64,000 nucleotides of DNA. Origin: Burkholderiales bacterium (GTDB taxonomy: Bacteria > Pseudomonadota > Gammaproteobacteria > Burkholderiales > Burkholderiaceae_C). Below, in pieces: positions 9,574 through 17,506 of the stretch (its first letter is position 1; every line of letters starts with the position of its first letter). Below the pieces are notes generated by a model that was not told the DNA's origin, ran no database searches, and worked only from the letters and a program-made list of their open reading frames with translations. The stretch spans positions 46,045 to 110,044 of the forward strand of contig JACRAY010000028.1 in assembly GCA_016213325.1 (NCBI GenBank), written 5' to 3'. Made by a program: the position numbers and the translations under genes.

Positions 9574-10338
9574 CTACGCGCCGCGCGAGGCAAATACCTT
9601 GCGTACCCGTTCCAGGTCCTGCGGCGTGTCCACGCCCGGGCCGGGCTCGTCGGGGGTCACGTGCACCGCGATGCGCCGCCCGTGCCACAGGGCACGCAGT
9701 TGTTCCAGCGCTTCGAGCTGCTCCAGCGGCGAGGGCGGCAGGCGGGGAAACTCGCGCAGGAACGAGGCCCGGTAGCCGTAGATCCCGATGTGGCGCAGCG
9801 GCGCCGGCTCGGGCATCGCGTTGCGGTCGCGCGCGAACCCGTCGCGCCACCACGGGATGGTTGCGCGGCTGAAGTACAGCGCCAGCCCGGCGGCGTCGGT
9901 CACCACCTTCACGACGTTGGGGTTGTGCAATTCCTGCGGGTCGTGGATGGGGTGGGCGGCCGTGCTCATGGCCGCACCGGGTATCGCGTCGAGCATCCGT
10001 GCCACGGCATCGATGAGCGCGGGGGCGATGAGCGGCTCGTCACCCTGCACGTTGACCACGGCATCGTCGCCCTGCAGGCCGAGCAGCTCGCACGCTTCGG
10101 CCAGCCGGTCGCTGCCCGACGGATGGTCCGCGCGTGTCATCACCGTTTCGACGCCGTGCATGCGGCACGCCTGCAGCACCGCGTCGCTATCGGTCGCCAC
10201 GACCACGCGCTGCGCCCCCGACTCGCGGGCCCGGTCCGCCACGCGCACCACCATGGGCCGGCCGGCGATGTCGGCCAGCGGCTTGTCGGGCAGCCGCGTC
10301 GACGCCAGGCGCGCCGGGATCAGGACGGTGAATCGCAT
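9574..10338 (-). CDS. kdsB: 3-deoxy-manno-octulosonate cytidylyltransferase (CMP-Kdo synthetase)
   Basis: A 254-residue protein that activates Kdo with CTP to CMP-Kdo for the lipopolysaccharide inner core. Family motifs are seen at the N-terminus ([15 protein letters not shown]), in the middle (NVQGDEPLI, the metal/nucleotide site) and in the C-terminal half ([13 protein letters not shown]). Its ATG abuts the Trm112 gene stop and follows lpxK, an order conserved in betaproteobacteria. The genes therefore form an LPS-linked transcription unit. Confidence 0.97.
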   Translation of the reverse strand: MRFTVLIPARLASTRLPDKPLADIAGRPMVVRVADRARESGAQRVVVATDSDAVLQACRMHGVETVMTRADHPSGSDRLAEACELLGLQGDDAVVNVQGDEPLIAPALIDAVARMLDAIPGAAMSTAAHPIHDPQELHNPNVVKVVTDAAGLALYFSRATIPWWRDGFARDRNAMPEPAPLRHIGIYGYRASFLREFPRLPPSPLEQLEALEQLRALWHGRRIAVHVTPDEPGPGVDTPQDLERVRKVFASRGA

Positions 10339-10545
10339 CTACACGAGCGGCGTGCGGCGCGGCAGGCGCTCGAGCTCCTCGTCGGTGAGCGTGCGCGCCT
10401 GCTCCTCGAGCATCACCGGGATGCCGTCGCGGATCGGGTAGGCGAGGCGGGCGCTGCGCGACACCAGTTCCTGGCGCTCGCGGTCGAGGTCGAGCGGGCC
10501 CTTGGTCACGGGGCAGACCAGCAGCTCAAGCAGTTTGGGGTCCAT
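10339..10545 (-). CDS. Trm112/YcaR family protein
   Basis: A 68-residue small protein starting [18 protein letters not shown]. This is the UPF0434/Trm112-like fold found between lpxK and kdsB in many proteobacteria. Only one Cys of the ancestral zinc knuckle remains, as is usual for this branch. Its role is unproven in bacteria; in eukaryotes Trm112 activates methyltransferases. It overlaps the end of lpxK by 20 bp and is followed directly by kdsB, so it is certainly in their operon. Confidence 0.9.
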   Translation of the reverse strand: MDPKLLELLVCPVTKGPLDLDRERQELVSRSARLAYPIRDGIPVMLEEQARTLTDEELERLPRRTPLV

Positions 10546-11482
10546 GCACGGATGATAGCTTTGCGTCGAACTGGCGCCACCACGCATCGTCGATACGCAC
10601 TTCCAGCGGGGCGGCCCACGCATCGGGGCGCAGGCGCCACAGCTTGACCGCATCCTTCTCCGTGCACACCAGCTCCCGGCCCTGCCACGGAGCTGCGTCC
10701 GCAAAGTCGTGGTGGTCGGGCAGGGCCGAGCAGCCGGCCAGCAGCAGGCCCTGCGCGCGCAGCATGTCGAAGAACCGCTCGGGGTTGGCAATGCCGGCGA
10801 CGGCGTGCAGCGGCCGCCCGCGCAGCTCTTGCCACGGCATGCGGGTGCCGTCTGCGCGCACGGCCGCTGCGGACAGGCTTCGCTGCATGTCGCCAGGCCG
10901 CAGCACCAGGTCGACCTGGCGCGGCCATGGCTCACGCAACGGGCCGGCCGGCAGCAGCCACCCGTTGCCGGCGCCGTGCTCGTCGAACACGCAGACCTCG
11001 ATGTCGCGCTGCAGCGCCAGGTGCTGCAGGCCGTCGTCGCTCACGATCACCTGGGTGTGCGGGTAGCGGCGCAGCAATTCGCGGGCCGCCTCCGCCCGGC
11101 GTTCCCCCACGAACACCGGCGCGCCGGTGCGTCTCTTCACCAGCAGGGGTTCGTCACCGGTATCGGCGGCAAGGGACGCGCCGTTCACCTCGAGGCAGCC
11201 GGTGGTTCGCCTGCCGTAGCCGCGCGAGACCACGCCCGGCTGCAGCCCGCGCGACTGGAGGTGTCCGATGAGCGCAATCACCACGGGCGTCTTGCCCGCG
11301 CCACCGGCCACCACGTTGCCGGCGATGACCACCGGCACCGGCATGCGTTCGGAGCGAAGCACGCCGGCCGCGTACAGGGCGCGCCGCAGCGCGACGAGCG
11401 CGCCATACAGCCAGCCGAGCGGCAGCAGCAGGTACGCGAGCGGGCCGCGGTGCAGCCAGGCGCGCTGCAGTGCCGCGCGCAT
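10526..11482 (-). CDS. lpxK: Tetraacyldisaccharide 4'-kinase
   Basis: A 318-residue inner-membrane-associated kinase that phosphorylates the 4' position of the lipid A disaccharide (Raetz pathway). The N-terminal hydrophobic helix ([18 protein letters not shown]) anchors it. The P-loop GGAGKTPV follows at about residues 60-67, then RGYGRR and the SDDGLQH motif, all typical of LpxK. It lies 8 bp behind exbD and overlaps the Trm112 gene. Confidence 0.97.
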   Translation of the reverse strand: MRAALQRAWLHRGPLAYLLLPLGWLYGALVALRRALYAAGVLRSERMPVPVVIAGNVVAGGAGKTPVVIALIGHLQSRGLQPGVVSRGYGRRTTGCLEVNGASLAADTGDEPLLVKRRTGAPVFVGERRAEAARELLRRYPHTQVIVSDDGLQHLALQRDIEVCVFDEHGAGNGWLLPAGPLREPWPRQVDLVLRPGDMQRSLSAAAVRADGTRMPWQELRGRPLHAVAGIANPERFFDMLRAQGLLLAGCSALPDHHDFADAAPWQGRELVCTEKDAVKLWRLRPDAWAAPLEVRIDDAWWRQFDAKLSSVHGPQTA

Positions 11483-11490
11483 CGGCCTGG

Positions 11491-11919
11491 CTACTTGGCC
11501 CCGGCCGTCGCCGAGGATTGGGTGGCAAAGGTGATCTGCGACAGGCCGCTGCGCCGGGCGGCCTCCATCACCGTGATCACCGACTGGTGCGTGGCGGTGG
11601 CATCGGCGCTGATGATCACCACCGTGTCCTTGCCGCCCTTCGAGATCTCGAGCAGGGCCACGGCCAGCGCTTCGGCGGTGCGGCCGCTGACCTGCTGCTT
11701 GTTGACCATGTAGCGCCCGTCGCTCGAGACCGCGACGATCACTTCCCTGGGGTAGTCGCGCTGCGCGTCGGTGTCCGACACCGGCAGCTTCAGCTGCATC
11801 TCGGTGAACTTGCTGTACGTGGTGGTCAGCATCAGGAAGATCAGCACGACGAGCAGCACGTCGATGAACGGGATCAGGTTGATCTCCGGTTCTTCCTTCT
11901 TGCGCGGCCGGAAGTTCAT
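11491..11919 (-). CDS. exbD: ExbD/TolR biopolymer transport protein
   Basis: A 142-residue protein with a short cytoplasmic N-terminus, a single membrane helix (residues about 16-36, [19 protein letters not shown]) bearing the essential Asp20, and a periplasmic domain. With ExbB it forms the proton-driven motor that energises TonB-dependent uptake. The start overlaps the exbB stop (ATGA). The neighbouring lpxK-kdsB genes are the usual betaproteobacterial context for this copy, which is separate from the tol genes at 57-60 kb. Confidence 0.93.
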   Translation of the reverse strand: MNFRPRKKEEPEINLIPFIDVLLVVLIFLMLTTTYSKFTEMQLKLPVSDTDAQRDYPREVIVAVSSDGRYMVNKQQVSGRTAEALAVALLEISKGGKDTVVIISADATATHQSVITVMEAARRSGLSQITFATQSSATAGAK

Positions 11920-12545
11920 CGCCTGAGCGTGTTCAGGTGGCGCACGAACCGCTCGGAGGCGAGTTCCAGCGTCAGCAGGTACTCGTCGACGCGCCCGCGG
12001 AAGTAGCGCCAGAAGATCAGCGCGGGGATGGCGACCATGAGCCCGAACGCCGTGTTGTAGAGCGCCACCGAGATGCCGTGCGCGAGTTGCGCCGGGTTGC
12101 CGCCGGTGGCGCCGCCGGCCGGCGACTGCGAACCGAAGATCTCGATCATGCCGATGACGGTGCCCAGCAGGCCCAGCAGCGGCGCGGCCGACGCGATGGT
12201 GGCCAGCGCGTTCAGGTAGCGCTCGAGCCGGTGCGCCACCGCGCGCCCGGCATTCTCCATGATCGCGCGCAGGTCGACTTCGCTGCAGCGCGGGTCGGCG
12301 TTGAGCGCGCGGAAGCCGCTGGCCAGCACTTCACCGAGCGCCGAGTTCTGCTCGAGCTGTTTCACGACGTCCGGCGAGGGCACCGAGGTGCGCGAGACGG
12401 CCAGCGCCTCGTCGAGCAGGCGCGGCGGCGCGACCTTGGCGGTCTTCAGGCTGATGAACCGCTCGATGACGAGGGCCAGTGCCAGCACCGAGCAGGCAAT
12501 GAGCGGCCAGATGGGCCAGCCAGCGGCTTGTATGATCGAAAGCAA
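11916..12545 (-). CDS. exbB: ExbB/TolQ (MotA family) proton channel protein
   Basis: A 209-residue protein with three membrane helices (near residues 8-28, 108-130 and 150-172) and a cytoplasmic loop, typical of the MotA/TolQ/ExbB family. It begins [20 protein letters not shown]. It partners with ExbD to convert the proton gradient into mechanical work on TonB. Its upstream region has two direct repeats spaced 22 bp and a GATAAT hexamer that may form the promoter of this exbBD-lpxK operon. Confidence 0.93.
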   Translation of the reverse strand: MLSIIQAAGWPIWPLIACSVLALALVIERFISLKTAKVAPPRLLDEALAVSRTSVPSPDVVKQLEQNSALGEVLASGFRALNADPRCSEVDLRAIMENAGRAVAHRLERYLNALATIASAAPLLGLLGTVIGMIEIFGSQSPAGGATGGNPAQLAHGISVALYNTAFGLMVAIPALIFWRYFRGRVDEYLLTLELASERFVRHLNTLRR

Positions 12546-12607
12546 GGGGAAGTTCTCCGCGCGAATGGCTACTGCTTGGTGGCCGCGATTATCGTGTACT
12601 CCACCAC

Positions 12608-12638
12608 TGTAGGACGTTTTCGACGTGGTTGTAGGACG
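12608..12638. promoter_or_regulatory. Pair of direct repeats upstream of exbB
   Basis: TGTAGGACG occurs at 12608-12616 and again at 12630-12638, exactly 22 bp (two helical turns) apart. Read toward exbB, the proximal copy overlaps the -35 position of the GATAAT candidate promoter. The geometry suggests a dimeric regulator binding one DNA face; the regulator is unknown. Confidence 0.35.
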
Positions 12639-12652
12639 ACACTCACAGATCG

Positions 12653-12661
12653 TGTGGATAA
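12653..12661 (-). other. DnaA-box-like 9-mer
   Basis: TGTGGATAA is the complement of TTATCCACA, the strict DnaA-box consensus. It is a single copy in the exbB-xseA intergenic region without further clustered boxes, so it is not evidence of an origin. Confidence 0.3.
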
Positions 12662-12877
12662 CTTTGTTGAGAAATGGGGCCCCGTGCCGCGCGAAGCCGC
12701 GCCAATGCTTCGCCGTGACAGATCGATGACAAATTGAGCAGAAAAATCTCCAGTGAAATCAAGACCTTGCTCGATGGAATCTGCGTTGCGCGGGGAAACC
12801 CTCGGGGTGCGCGAGCACCCGGTGGCTCTGTGGACTAAGTGCACCTGCCAATCCGCGCGCAAGCCGCGCCGGTGCTG

Positions 12878-14176
12878 ATGCACGAGCACGCCCATCCAGC
12901 ATCGGCGCCGCGAATCTGGCCAGTCGGCGCGCTATGCCGCGCCATTGCTGATTCGCTGGAGGCCAGGTTCAATCCCGTCGCGGCCCGCGGCGAGGTTTCG
13001 GGCTTCTCGCGCGCGTCCAGCGGCCACTGCTACTTCGCGCTGAAGGACCCGCAGGGGCAGCTGCGCTGCGCCATGTTCCGCCGCGCGGCGAGCCTGCTCG
13101 ACTTCCAGCCGCGCGACGGCGACATGGTCGAAGTGACCGGCAGGCTCGGGGTGTATGAGCCCAGGGGCGATTTGCAGCTGGTCGTGGAGAGCCTCACGCG
13201 GGCCGGGCACGGGGCGCTGTTCGAGCAGTTCCTGCGGCTGAAGGCGAAGCTGGAAGCCGAGGGCCTGTTCGACGCGGCGCGCAAGCGCGACGTGCCGGCC
13301 CTGCCCGTGGGCATCGGCATCGCGACGTCGCTCGGCGCGGCGGCCCTGCACGACGTCGTCACGTGCCTCAGGCGCCGCGCGCCACATGTGCCGGTGGTGC
13401 TGGCACCCGCGGCCGTGCAGGGTTCGCAGGCGCCGCGCGAGCTCGTCGCCGCGCTCGGCTCGCTCTACCGGCTGGCGCAGGAGGGGCGCATCGAAGTGAT
13501 CCTGCTCGTGCGCGGCGGTGGTTCGCTGGAAGACCTGTGGGCCTTCAACGATGAGCAGCTCGCCCGTACCATCGTGCAAAGCCCGGTGCCCCTCATCAGC
13601 GGCGTCGGCCACGAAACCGATTTCACCATCGCCGACTTCTGCGCGGACCTGCGCGCGCCGACGCCCACCGCCGCCGCCGAAATGGCGGCGCTGTCGCGCG
13701 ACGTGTGGCTGGATGGCCTGCACTCGGCAGCCGGGAAACTGCAGCGCGTGACCTGGCGCCGCATCGATTCGGCCATGCAGCGCCTGGACCAGGCGGTAGC
13801 GCGCCTGGGCCGCCCGTCAGCCCGCATGGGAACGCAGCAACTCAGGCTGGCGCGCAGTGCGCATCGGCTACGCGCCGCAGTTCGGCTGCGGCAGGACGCC
13901 GCTTCCCGCCTCAACGACCAGGCCGTCGCCCGCGTGCGCGCTGTCATGGCCGAGCGCCTGGCAAGGGCGGCGCGCGCGCTCGACAGCACGCAGCTGCGCC
14001 TGCAGTTGCTGGACCCGCGGCTCGTCCTCAAGCGTGGCTACGCGCTGCTGTCCGATGACAGCGGCCGGCCCATCACCGGCGCCGCGCAGATGAGCGAAGG
14101 CCAGGGCGTGCGCGCCGCCCTTGCCGACGGCGAGGTTGATCTGCGCGTTTCGTCGCAGCCGCGGATTCATCCCTAG
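12878..14176 (+). CDS. xseA: Exodeoxyribonuclease VII large subunit
   Basis: A 432-residue subunit of the nuclease that degrades single-stranded DNA to oligonucleotides. The N-terminal OB-fold domain (IWPVGALCRAIADSLEARF...GEVSGFSRASSGHCYFALKD) is followed by the catalytic domain with GGGSLEDLWAFNDE and GVGHETDFTIADF. A helical C-terminal region contains the closing motif RGYALL. The ATG at 12878 is preferred; a GTG at 12839 would add 13 unconserved residues. The small subunit gene xseB is not in the window. It is followed by sodB in the same direction. Confidence 0.95.
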   Translation: MHEHAHPASAPRIWPVGALCRAIADSLEARFNPVAARGEVSGFSRASSGHCYFALKDPQGQLRCAMFRRAASLLDFQPRDGDMVEVTGRLGVYEPRGDLQLVVESLTRAGHGALFEQFLRLKAKLEAEGLFDAARKRDVPALPVGIGIATSLGAAALHDVVTCLRRRAPHVPVVLAPAAVQGSQAPRELVAALGSLYRLAQEGRIEVILLVRGGGSLEDLWAFNDEQLARTIVQSPVPLISGVGHETDFTIADFCADLRAPTPTAAAEMAALSRDVWLDGLHSAAGKLQRVTWRRIDSAMQRLDQAVARLGRPSARMGTQQLRLARSAHRLRAAVRLRQDAASRLNDQAVARVRAVMAERLARAARALDSTQLRLQLLDPRLVLKRGYALLSDDSGRPITGAAQMSEGQGVRAALADGEVDLRVSSQPRIHP

Positions 14177-14217
14177 AATCTGCGCGTCGCCTTCAGCAAA
14201 CCAAGAGGAAAGAGAAG

Positions 14218-14799
14218 ATGGAACACACCCTGCCGCCCCTGCCGTACCCGATCGATTCGCTCGCGCCGCACTACTCGAAGGAAACCCTCGAGTACCACCA
14301 CGGCAAGCACCACAACGCCTACGTGGTGAACCTGAACAACCTGCAGAAGGGCACCGAGTTCGAGAACATGCCGCTCGAGGACATCATCAAGAAGTCGTCC
14401 GGGGGCATCTACAACAACTCGGCGCAGGTCTGGAACCACACCTTCTTCTGGAACTGCATGAAGCCCCAGGGCGGCGGCGAGCCGTCGGGCGCGCTGGCCG
14501 ACGCGATCAACAGGAAGTGGGGCAGCTATGCCGCCTTCAAGGAAGCGTTCGTCAAGTCCGCCGTCGGCAATTTCGGCTCGGGCTGGACCTGGCTGGTGAA
14601 GAAGGCCGACGGCAGCGTCGACATCGTCAACACCGGCGCCGCCGGCACGCCGCTGACCAGCGCCGACAAGGCGCTGCTGACGGTGGACGTGTGGGAGCAC
14701 GCCTATTACATCGACTACCGCAACCTGCGGCCCAAGTACGTCGAGACCTTCCTCGACAAGCTGGTGAACTGGTCGTTCGCTGAAACGAATTTCAGTTAG
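14218..14799 (+). CDS. sodB: Superoxide dismutase [Fe] (Fe/Mn family)
   Basis: A 193-residue cytoplasmic enzyme that dismutates superoxide. Metal ligands are His27 (LEYHHGKHH), His in VWNHTFFWNCM, and Asp and His in VDVWEHAYYIDY. The NHTFFWNCM and GSGWTWLV stretches are typical of iron SODs. A purine-rich AAGAGGAAAGAGAAG ribosome-binding site precedes the ATG, and a TAGAAT hexamer at 14174-14179 could be its -10 element. The 3' end overlaps the convergent DUF192 gene by 4 bp. Confidence 0.97.
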   Translation: MEHTLPPLPYPIDSLAPHYSKETLEYHHGKHHNAYVVNLNNLQKGTEFENMPLEDIIKKSSGGIYNNSAQVWNHTFFWNCMKPQGGGEPSGALADAINRKWGSYAAFKEAFVKSAVGNFGSGWTWLVKKADGSVDIVNTGAAGTPLTSADKALLTVDVWEHAYYIDYRNLRPKYVETFLDKLVNWSFAETNFS

Positions 14800-15236
14800 C
14801 GCGCCTGGAACAAGGAGCCGGTAAGCCTAGCGCCGGGTTTGACGCCCCGCTTGGCGAACCAGCCCTTGTTCATTTCCAGCGCATAGCGCACCGGCTTCGC
14901 CGAGCAGTGCGACTCCAGCGTCTGCGCCGCCATCTCCTCGATGTTGACCACCGTGCCATCGTCGGCGATGAAGGCTATCGACAGCGGCAGCAGCGTGTTC
15001 TTCATCCAGAAGCACTGCTGGCCGGGGTATTCGAAGACGAACAGCATGCCTTCGTGCGAGGGCATGTCCTTGCGGTGCATGAGGCCGATGGAGCGCTGGT
15101 CGGGCGTGCGCGCCACCTGCGCATCGATCTGGTGCATGCCGGCGGCAAGCTGCACGCGCGGCAGGTCCATCTGGGGCTGCTGCGCCTGGGCGCTCGCGGC
15201 CAGCAGGACGGCAGCTACAAATACGGCGAACTTCAT
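14796..15236 (-). CDS. DUF192 domain-containing secreted protein
   Basis: A 146-residue protein with a signal peptide (MKFAVFVAAVLLAASAQA, cleavage before QQPQ). A DUF192 domain follows, with the family motifs RSIGLMHRKDMP, MLFVFEY and CFWMKNTLLPLSIAFI. The family is small, beta-rich and periplasmic or membrane-proximal, with no assigned biochemistry. It is convergent with sodB. A terminator for the repeat-protein gene lies just upstream of it. Confidence 0.9.
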   Translation of the reverse strand: MKFAVFVAAVLLAASAQAQQPQMDLPRVQLAAGMHQIDAQVARTPDQRSIGLMHRKDMPSHEGMLFVFEYPGQQCFWMKNTLLPLSIAFIADDGTVVNIEEMAAQTLESHCSAKPVRYALEMNKGWFAKRGVKPGARLTGSLFQAR

Positions 15237-15255
15237 GCAAGCGATTGTCGGCTGA

Positions 15256-15283
15256 AATGAAAATGCCCGCGGCAGGCGGGCAT
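15256..15283 (-). terminator. Rho-independent terminator behind the short repeat-protein gene
   Basis: On the minus strand an 8-bp stem (ATGCCCGC with GCGGGCAT, 15263-15283, 5-nt loop) is followed by a U-rich stretch read from 15262 down to 15256. It lies about 33 bp after the stop of the 73-residue protein gene. Confidence 0.7.
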
Positions 15284-15315
15284 CGGGTCGTCGAAGGCGC
15301 CTGGGCGCCTGCCGA

Positions 15316-15537
15316 TTACGACTTCTTTTCTTCGGTCTTCTTGGCCGACTTCTTCTTGGCGGCCTTCTTCTCGGTCTTCTTCTCGGCCTTGGCTTCCTTC
15401 TTCTCGGTCTTGGCGGCAGCCTTTTCTTCCTTCTTGGCGGCGGACGCGCCAGCCATCGGGGCGCCGGCGTGCGACGCGGCGAAAGCCGTGGACACGGCGA
15501 ACAGGGAGGCGACGAGGGCGGCGAGCAGCTTGGTCAT
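15316..15537 (-). CDS. Secreted Lys/Ala/Glu-rich protein, short tandem paralogue
   Basis: A 73-residue product with a signal peptide (MTKLLAALVASLFAVSTAFA) and a mature part that is almost only Lys, Ala, Glu, Thr and Ser. The first copy of the 11-residue motif KKEEKAAAKTE is intact; the next ones are degenerate. The N-terminal 40 codons are nearly identical in DNA to the paralogue 450 bp upstream (about four differences over roughly 120 bp). This indicates a recent duplication or gene conversion. It probably acts in the periplasm. The 11-residue periodicity resembles group 3 LEA proteins (inference). Confidence 0.65.
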   Translation of the reverse strand: MTKLLAALVASLFAVSTAFAASHAGAPMAGASAAKKEEKAAAKTEKKEAKAEKKTEKKAAKKKSAKKTEEKKS

Positions 15538-15647
15538 GGGGGAGTCCTTTCGAAAGGGGTACGTTTTCCGGTTGTCTGAAAGTTCCTCCCCGGACGGGGA
15601 AGGCTCATCCGTAACGCCAGCCTTGCGCGAACGGTTGACACAATGCG

Positions 15648-15672
15648 AAAGGCCCGCCGGGGGCGGGCCTTT
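15648..15672 (-). terminator. Hairpin terminator behind the long repeat-protein gene
   Basis: An 11-bp perfect stem (AAAGGCCCGCC pairing with GGCGGGCCTTT, 3-nt loop) lies 25 bp after the stop of the 96-residue protein gene. On the minus strand the stem ends in UUU but no long U-run follows, so it is a weaker terminator than the others. Confidence 0.55.
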
Positions 15673-15696
15673 CAGCAGGGGAAACACCGAGAAGGA

Positions 15697-15987
15697 TTAC
15701 TTCTTGGCTTCTTCCTTCTTCTCGGTCTTGGCAGCGGCCTTCTCGTCCTTCTTGGCGGTCTTGGCGGCAGCCTTTTCTTCCTTCTTCTCGGTCTTGGCGG
15801 CAGCCTTTTCTTCCTTCTTCTCGGTCTTCGCGGCAGCCTTTTCTTCCTTCTTCTCGGTCTTCGCGGCAGCCTTCTCTTCCTTCTTGGCGGCGGACGCGCC
15901 GGCCATCGGGGCGCCGGCGTGCGACGCGGCGAAAGCCGTGGACACGGCGAACAGGGAGGCGACGAGTGCGGCGAGGAGCTTGGTCAT
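15697..15987 (-). CDS. Secreted protein with five 11-residue Lys/Glu/Ala repeats
   Basis: A 96-residue product with the same signal peptide and linker as its downstream paralogue. Five back-to-back 11-residue units KKEEKAAAKTE (residues 35-89) and a partial sixth follow. The repeats are near perfect, with single changes (KTA, KKDEK). An 11-residue period with charged and alanine positions predicts a long amphipathic helix or disordered chain, as in group 3 LEA and some histone-H1-like proteins. The signal peptide places it outside the cytoplasm, which argues against DNA binding. Upstream is the divergent icd gene. Confidence 0.65.
   Translation of the reverse strand: MTKLLAALVASLFAVSTAFAASHAGAPMAGASAAKKEEKAAAKTEKKEEKAAAKTEKKEEKAAAKTEKKEEKAAAKTAKKDEKAAAKTEKKEEAKK
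15721..15885 (-). repeat. Five tandem 33-bp coding repeats
   Basis: Five consecutive 33-bp units encode KKEEKAAAKTE in the 96-residue secreted protein. They are in frame and nearly identical at the DNA level, so copy number could vary by slippage or recombination. The short paralogue has only one intact unit. Confidence 0.85.
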
Positions 15988-16178
15988 TTGGGTAGTCCTT
16001 GGAGGATGGTTGGGATTTTTCGAAAAATGCTGCCGTTTGGCGGCAACCACCCGGCAACGCGGCGGCAGCTCAACTGGTTGACACGCGTCACGGAAGCGAT
16101 TCTTTTCGGGGCTAGAATCTGCGGGTTTTCCCAAAGGCCAACGGCCTGCCTGTCCACCCCCCGGAGACGCCTTCCCAC

Positions 16179-17432
16179 ATGTACCAGCACATCAAAGTGC
16201 CCGCCCAGGGCCAGAAAATCACCGTCAACGCCGACATGTCGCTCAACGTGCCGGACCAGCCGATCATCCCGTATATCGAGGGAGACGGCACGGGCCTGGA
16301 CATCACGCCGGTGATGATCAAGGTGGTGGACGCCGCGGTGGCCAAGGCCTACGGCGGCAAGAAGAAGATCGAGTGGATGGAGGTGTACGCGGGCGAAAAG
16401 TCGACCAAGGTGTACGGCCCCGACGTTTGGCTGCCCGACGAAACCCTGGCGGCCGTGCGCGAGTACGTGGTGTCCATCAAGGGCCCCCTCACCACCCCCG
16501 TGGGCGGCGGCATCCGCTCGCTGAACGTGGCCCTGCGCCAGGAACTCGACCTGTACGTGTGCCTGCGCCCCATCCAGTACTTCAAGGGCGTGCCTTCGCC
16601 GCTGAAGGAGCCCGAGAAGACCCACATGGTCATCTTCCGCGAGAACTCGGAAGACATCTACGCCGGCATCGAGTACGAAGCCGAGACCGACAAGGCCAAG
16701 AAGGTCATCAAGTTCCTGATCGAGGAGATGGGCGTCAAGAAGATCCGCTTCCCGGGCACCTCGGGCATCGGCATCAAGCCCGTGTCGCGCGAAGGCACCG
16801 AGCGCCTGGTGCGCAAGGCCCTGCAGTACGCCATCGACAACGACAAGCCCAGCGTGACGATCGTGCACAAGGGCAACATCATGAAGTTCACCGAAGGGGG
16901 CTTCCGCGACTGGAGCTATGCGCTGGCCCAGCGGGAGTTCGGCGCGGTCGAGATCGACGGCGGCCCGTGGTGCAAGTTCAAGAACCCGAAGACGGGCAAG
17001 GACATCATCGTCAAGGACTCCATCGCCGACGCCTTCCTGCAGCAGATCCTGCTGCGCCCGGCCGAGTACAGCGTGGTGGCCACGCTCAACCTGAACGGCG
17101 ACTACATCTCCGACGCCCTGGCCGCGCAGGTCGGCGGCATCGGCATCGCCCCCGGCGCCAACCTGTCGGACACCGTGGCGATGTTCGAGGCGACGCACGG
17201 CACGGCACCCAAGTACGCCGGCAAGGACTACGTGAACCCGGGCTCCGAAATCCTCTCGGCCGAGATGATGCTGCGCCACATGGGCTGGACCGAAGCAGCC
17301 GACCTGATCATCAGCTCGCTGGAGAAGGCCATCCTGTCCAAGAAGGTCACGTACGACTTCGCGCGCCTGATGGAAGGCGCCACGCAGGTGAGCTGCTCGG
17401 GCTTCGGGCAGGTGATGATCGAGAACATGTAA
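16179..17432 (+). CDS. icd: Isocitrate dehydrogenase (NADP+)
   Basis: A 417-residue TCA-cycle enzyme that oxidatively decarboxylates isocitrate to 2-oxoglutarate. It matches the E. coli-type dimeric IDH in length and motifs: [10 protein letters not shown] near the N-terminus, the substrate-binding [32 protein letters not shown], and the NADP-region [13 protein letters not shown]. The serine of RSLNVALR corresponds to the regulatory phosphorylation site in E. coli. A TAGAAT hexamer at 16113-16118 may be its -10. A strong terminator follows. Confidence 0.97.
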   Translation: MYQHIKVPAQGQKITVNADMSLNVPDQPIIPYIEGDGTGLDITPVMIKVVDAAVAKAYGGKKKIEWMEVYAGEKSTKVYGPDVWLPDETLAAVREYVVSIKGPLTTPVGGGIRSLNVALRQELDLYVCLRPIQYFKGVPSPLKEPEKTHMVIFRENSEDIYAGIEYEAETDKAKKVIKFLIEEMGVKKIRFPGTSGIGIKPVSREGTERLVRKALQYAIDNDKPSVTIVHKGNIMKFTEGGFRDWSYALAQREFGAVEIDGGPWCKFKNPKTGKDIIVKDSIADAFLQQILLRPAEYSVVATLNLNGDYISDALAAQVGGIGIAPGANLSDTVAMFEATHGTAPKYAGKDYVNPGSEILSAEMMLRHMGWTEAADLIISSLEKAILSKKVTYDFARLMEGATQVSCSGFGQVMIENM

Positions 17433-17456
17433 GCTTCGTTTCCGAAGCGAGCCAAG

Positions 17457-17491
17457 GCCCCGGGGCATCTGCCGCCGGGGCTTCTTTTTTT
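17457..17491 (+). terminator. Rho-independent terminator of icd
   Basis: A GC-rich 7-bp stem (GCCCCGG with CCGGGGC) and an 11-nt loop are followed by TTCTTTTTTT. It lies 24 bp after the icd stop and 15 bp before the glycosyltransferase start. Confidence 0.9.
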
Positions 17492-17506
17492 GCCGAGGTC
17501 TTCCGC

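Larger units (their letters stand above)
12546..12877. other. 332-bp intergenic region between exbB and xseA
   Basis: I see no convincing gene. It must hold the divergent promoters of the exbB and xseA operons. It contains a GATAAT hexamer reading toward exbB (12593-12588), two copies of TGTAGGACG 22 bp apart, and one DnaA-box-like TGTGGATAA. The part from about 12660 to 12800 is less GC-rich than its surroundings. Confidence 0.6.

Noticed and set aside
12546..12877. Possible replication origin, because of a DnaA box in a less GC-rich intergenic region
   Set aside because: Only one strict box is present, and there are no clustered boxes, 13-mers or dnaA/parAB/gidA neighbours.
15721..15885. 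Regular 33-bp repeats that could suggest a CRISPR array
   Set aside because: The units are contiguous without spacers and are in frame, encoding KKEEKAAAKTE repeats of a secreted protein.
16078..16118. TTGACA (16078) with TAGAAT (16113) as a sigma-70 promoter of icd
   Set aside because: The spacing is 29 bp, far from the 16-18 bp optimum; only the TAGAAT alone is kept as a weak suggestion.
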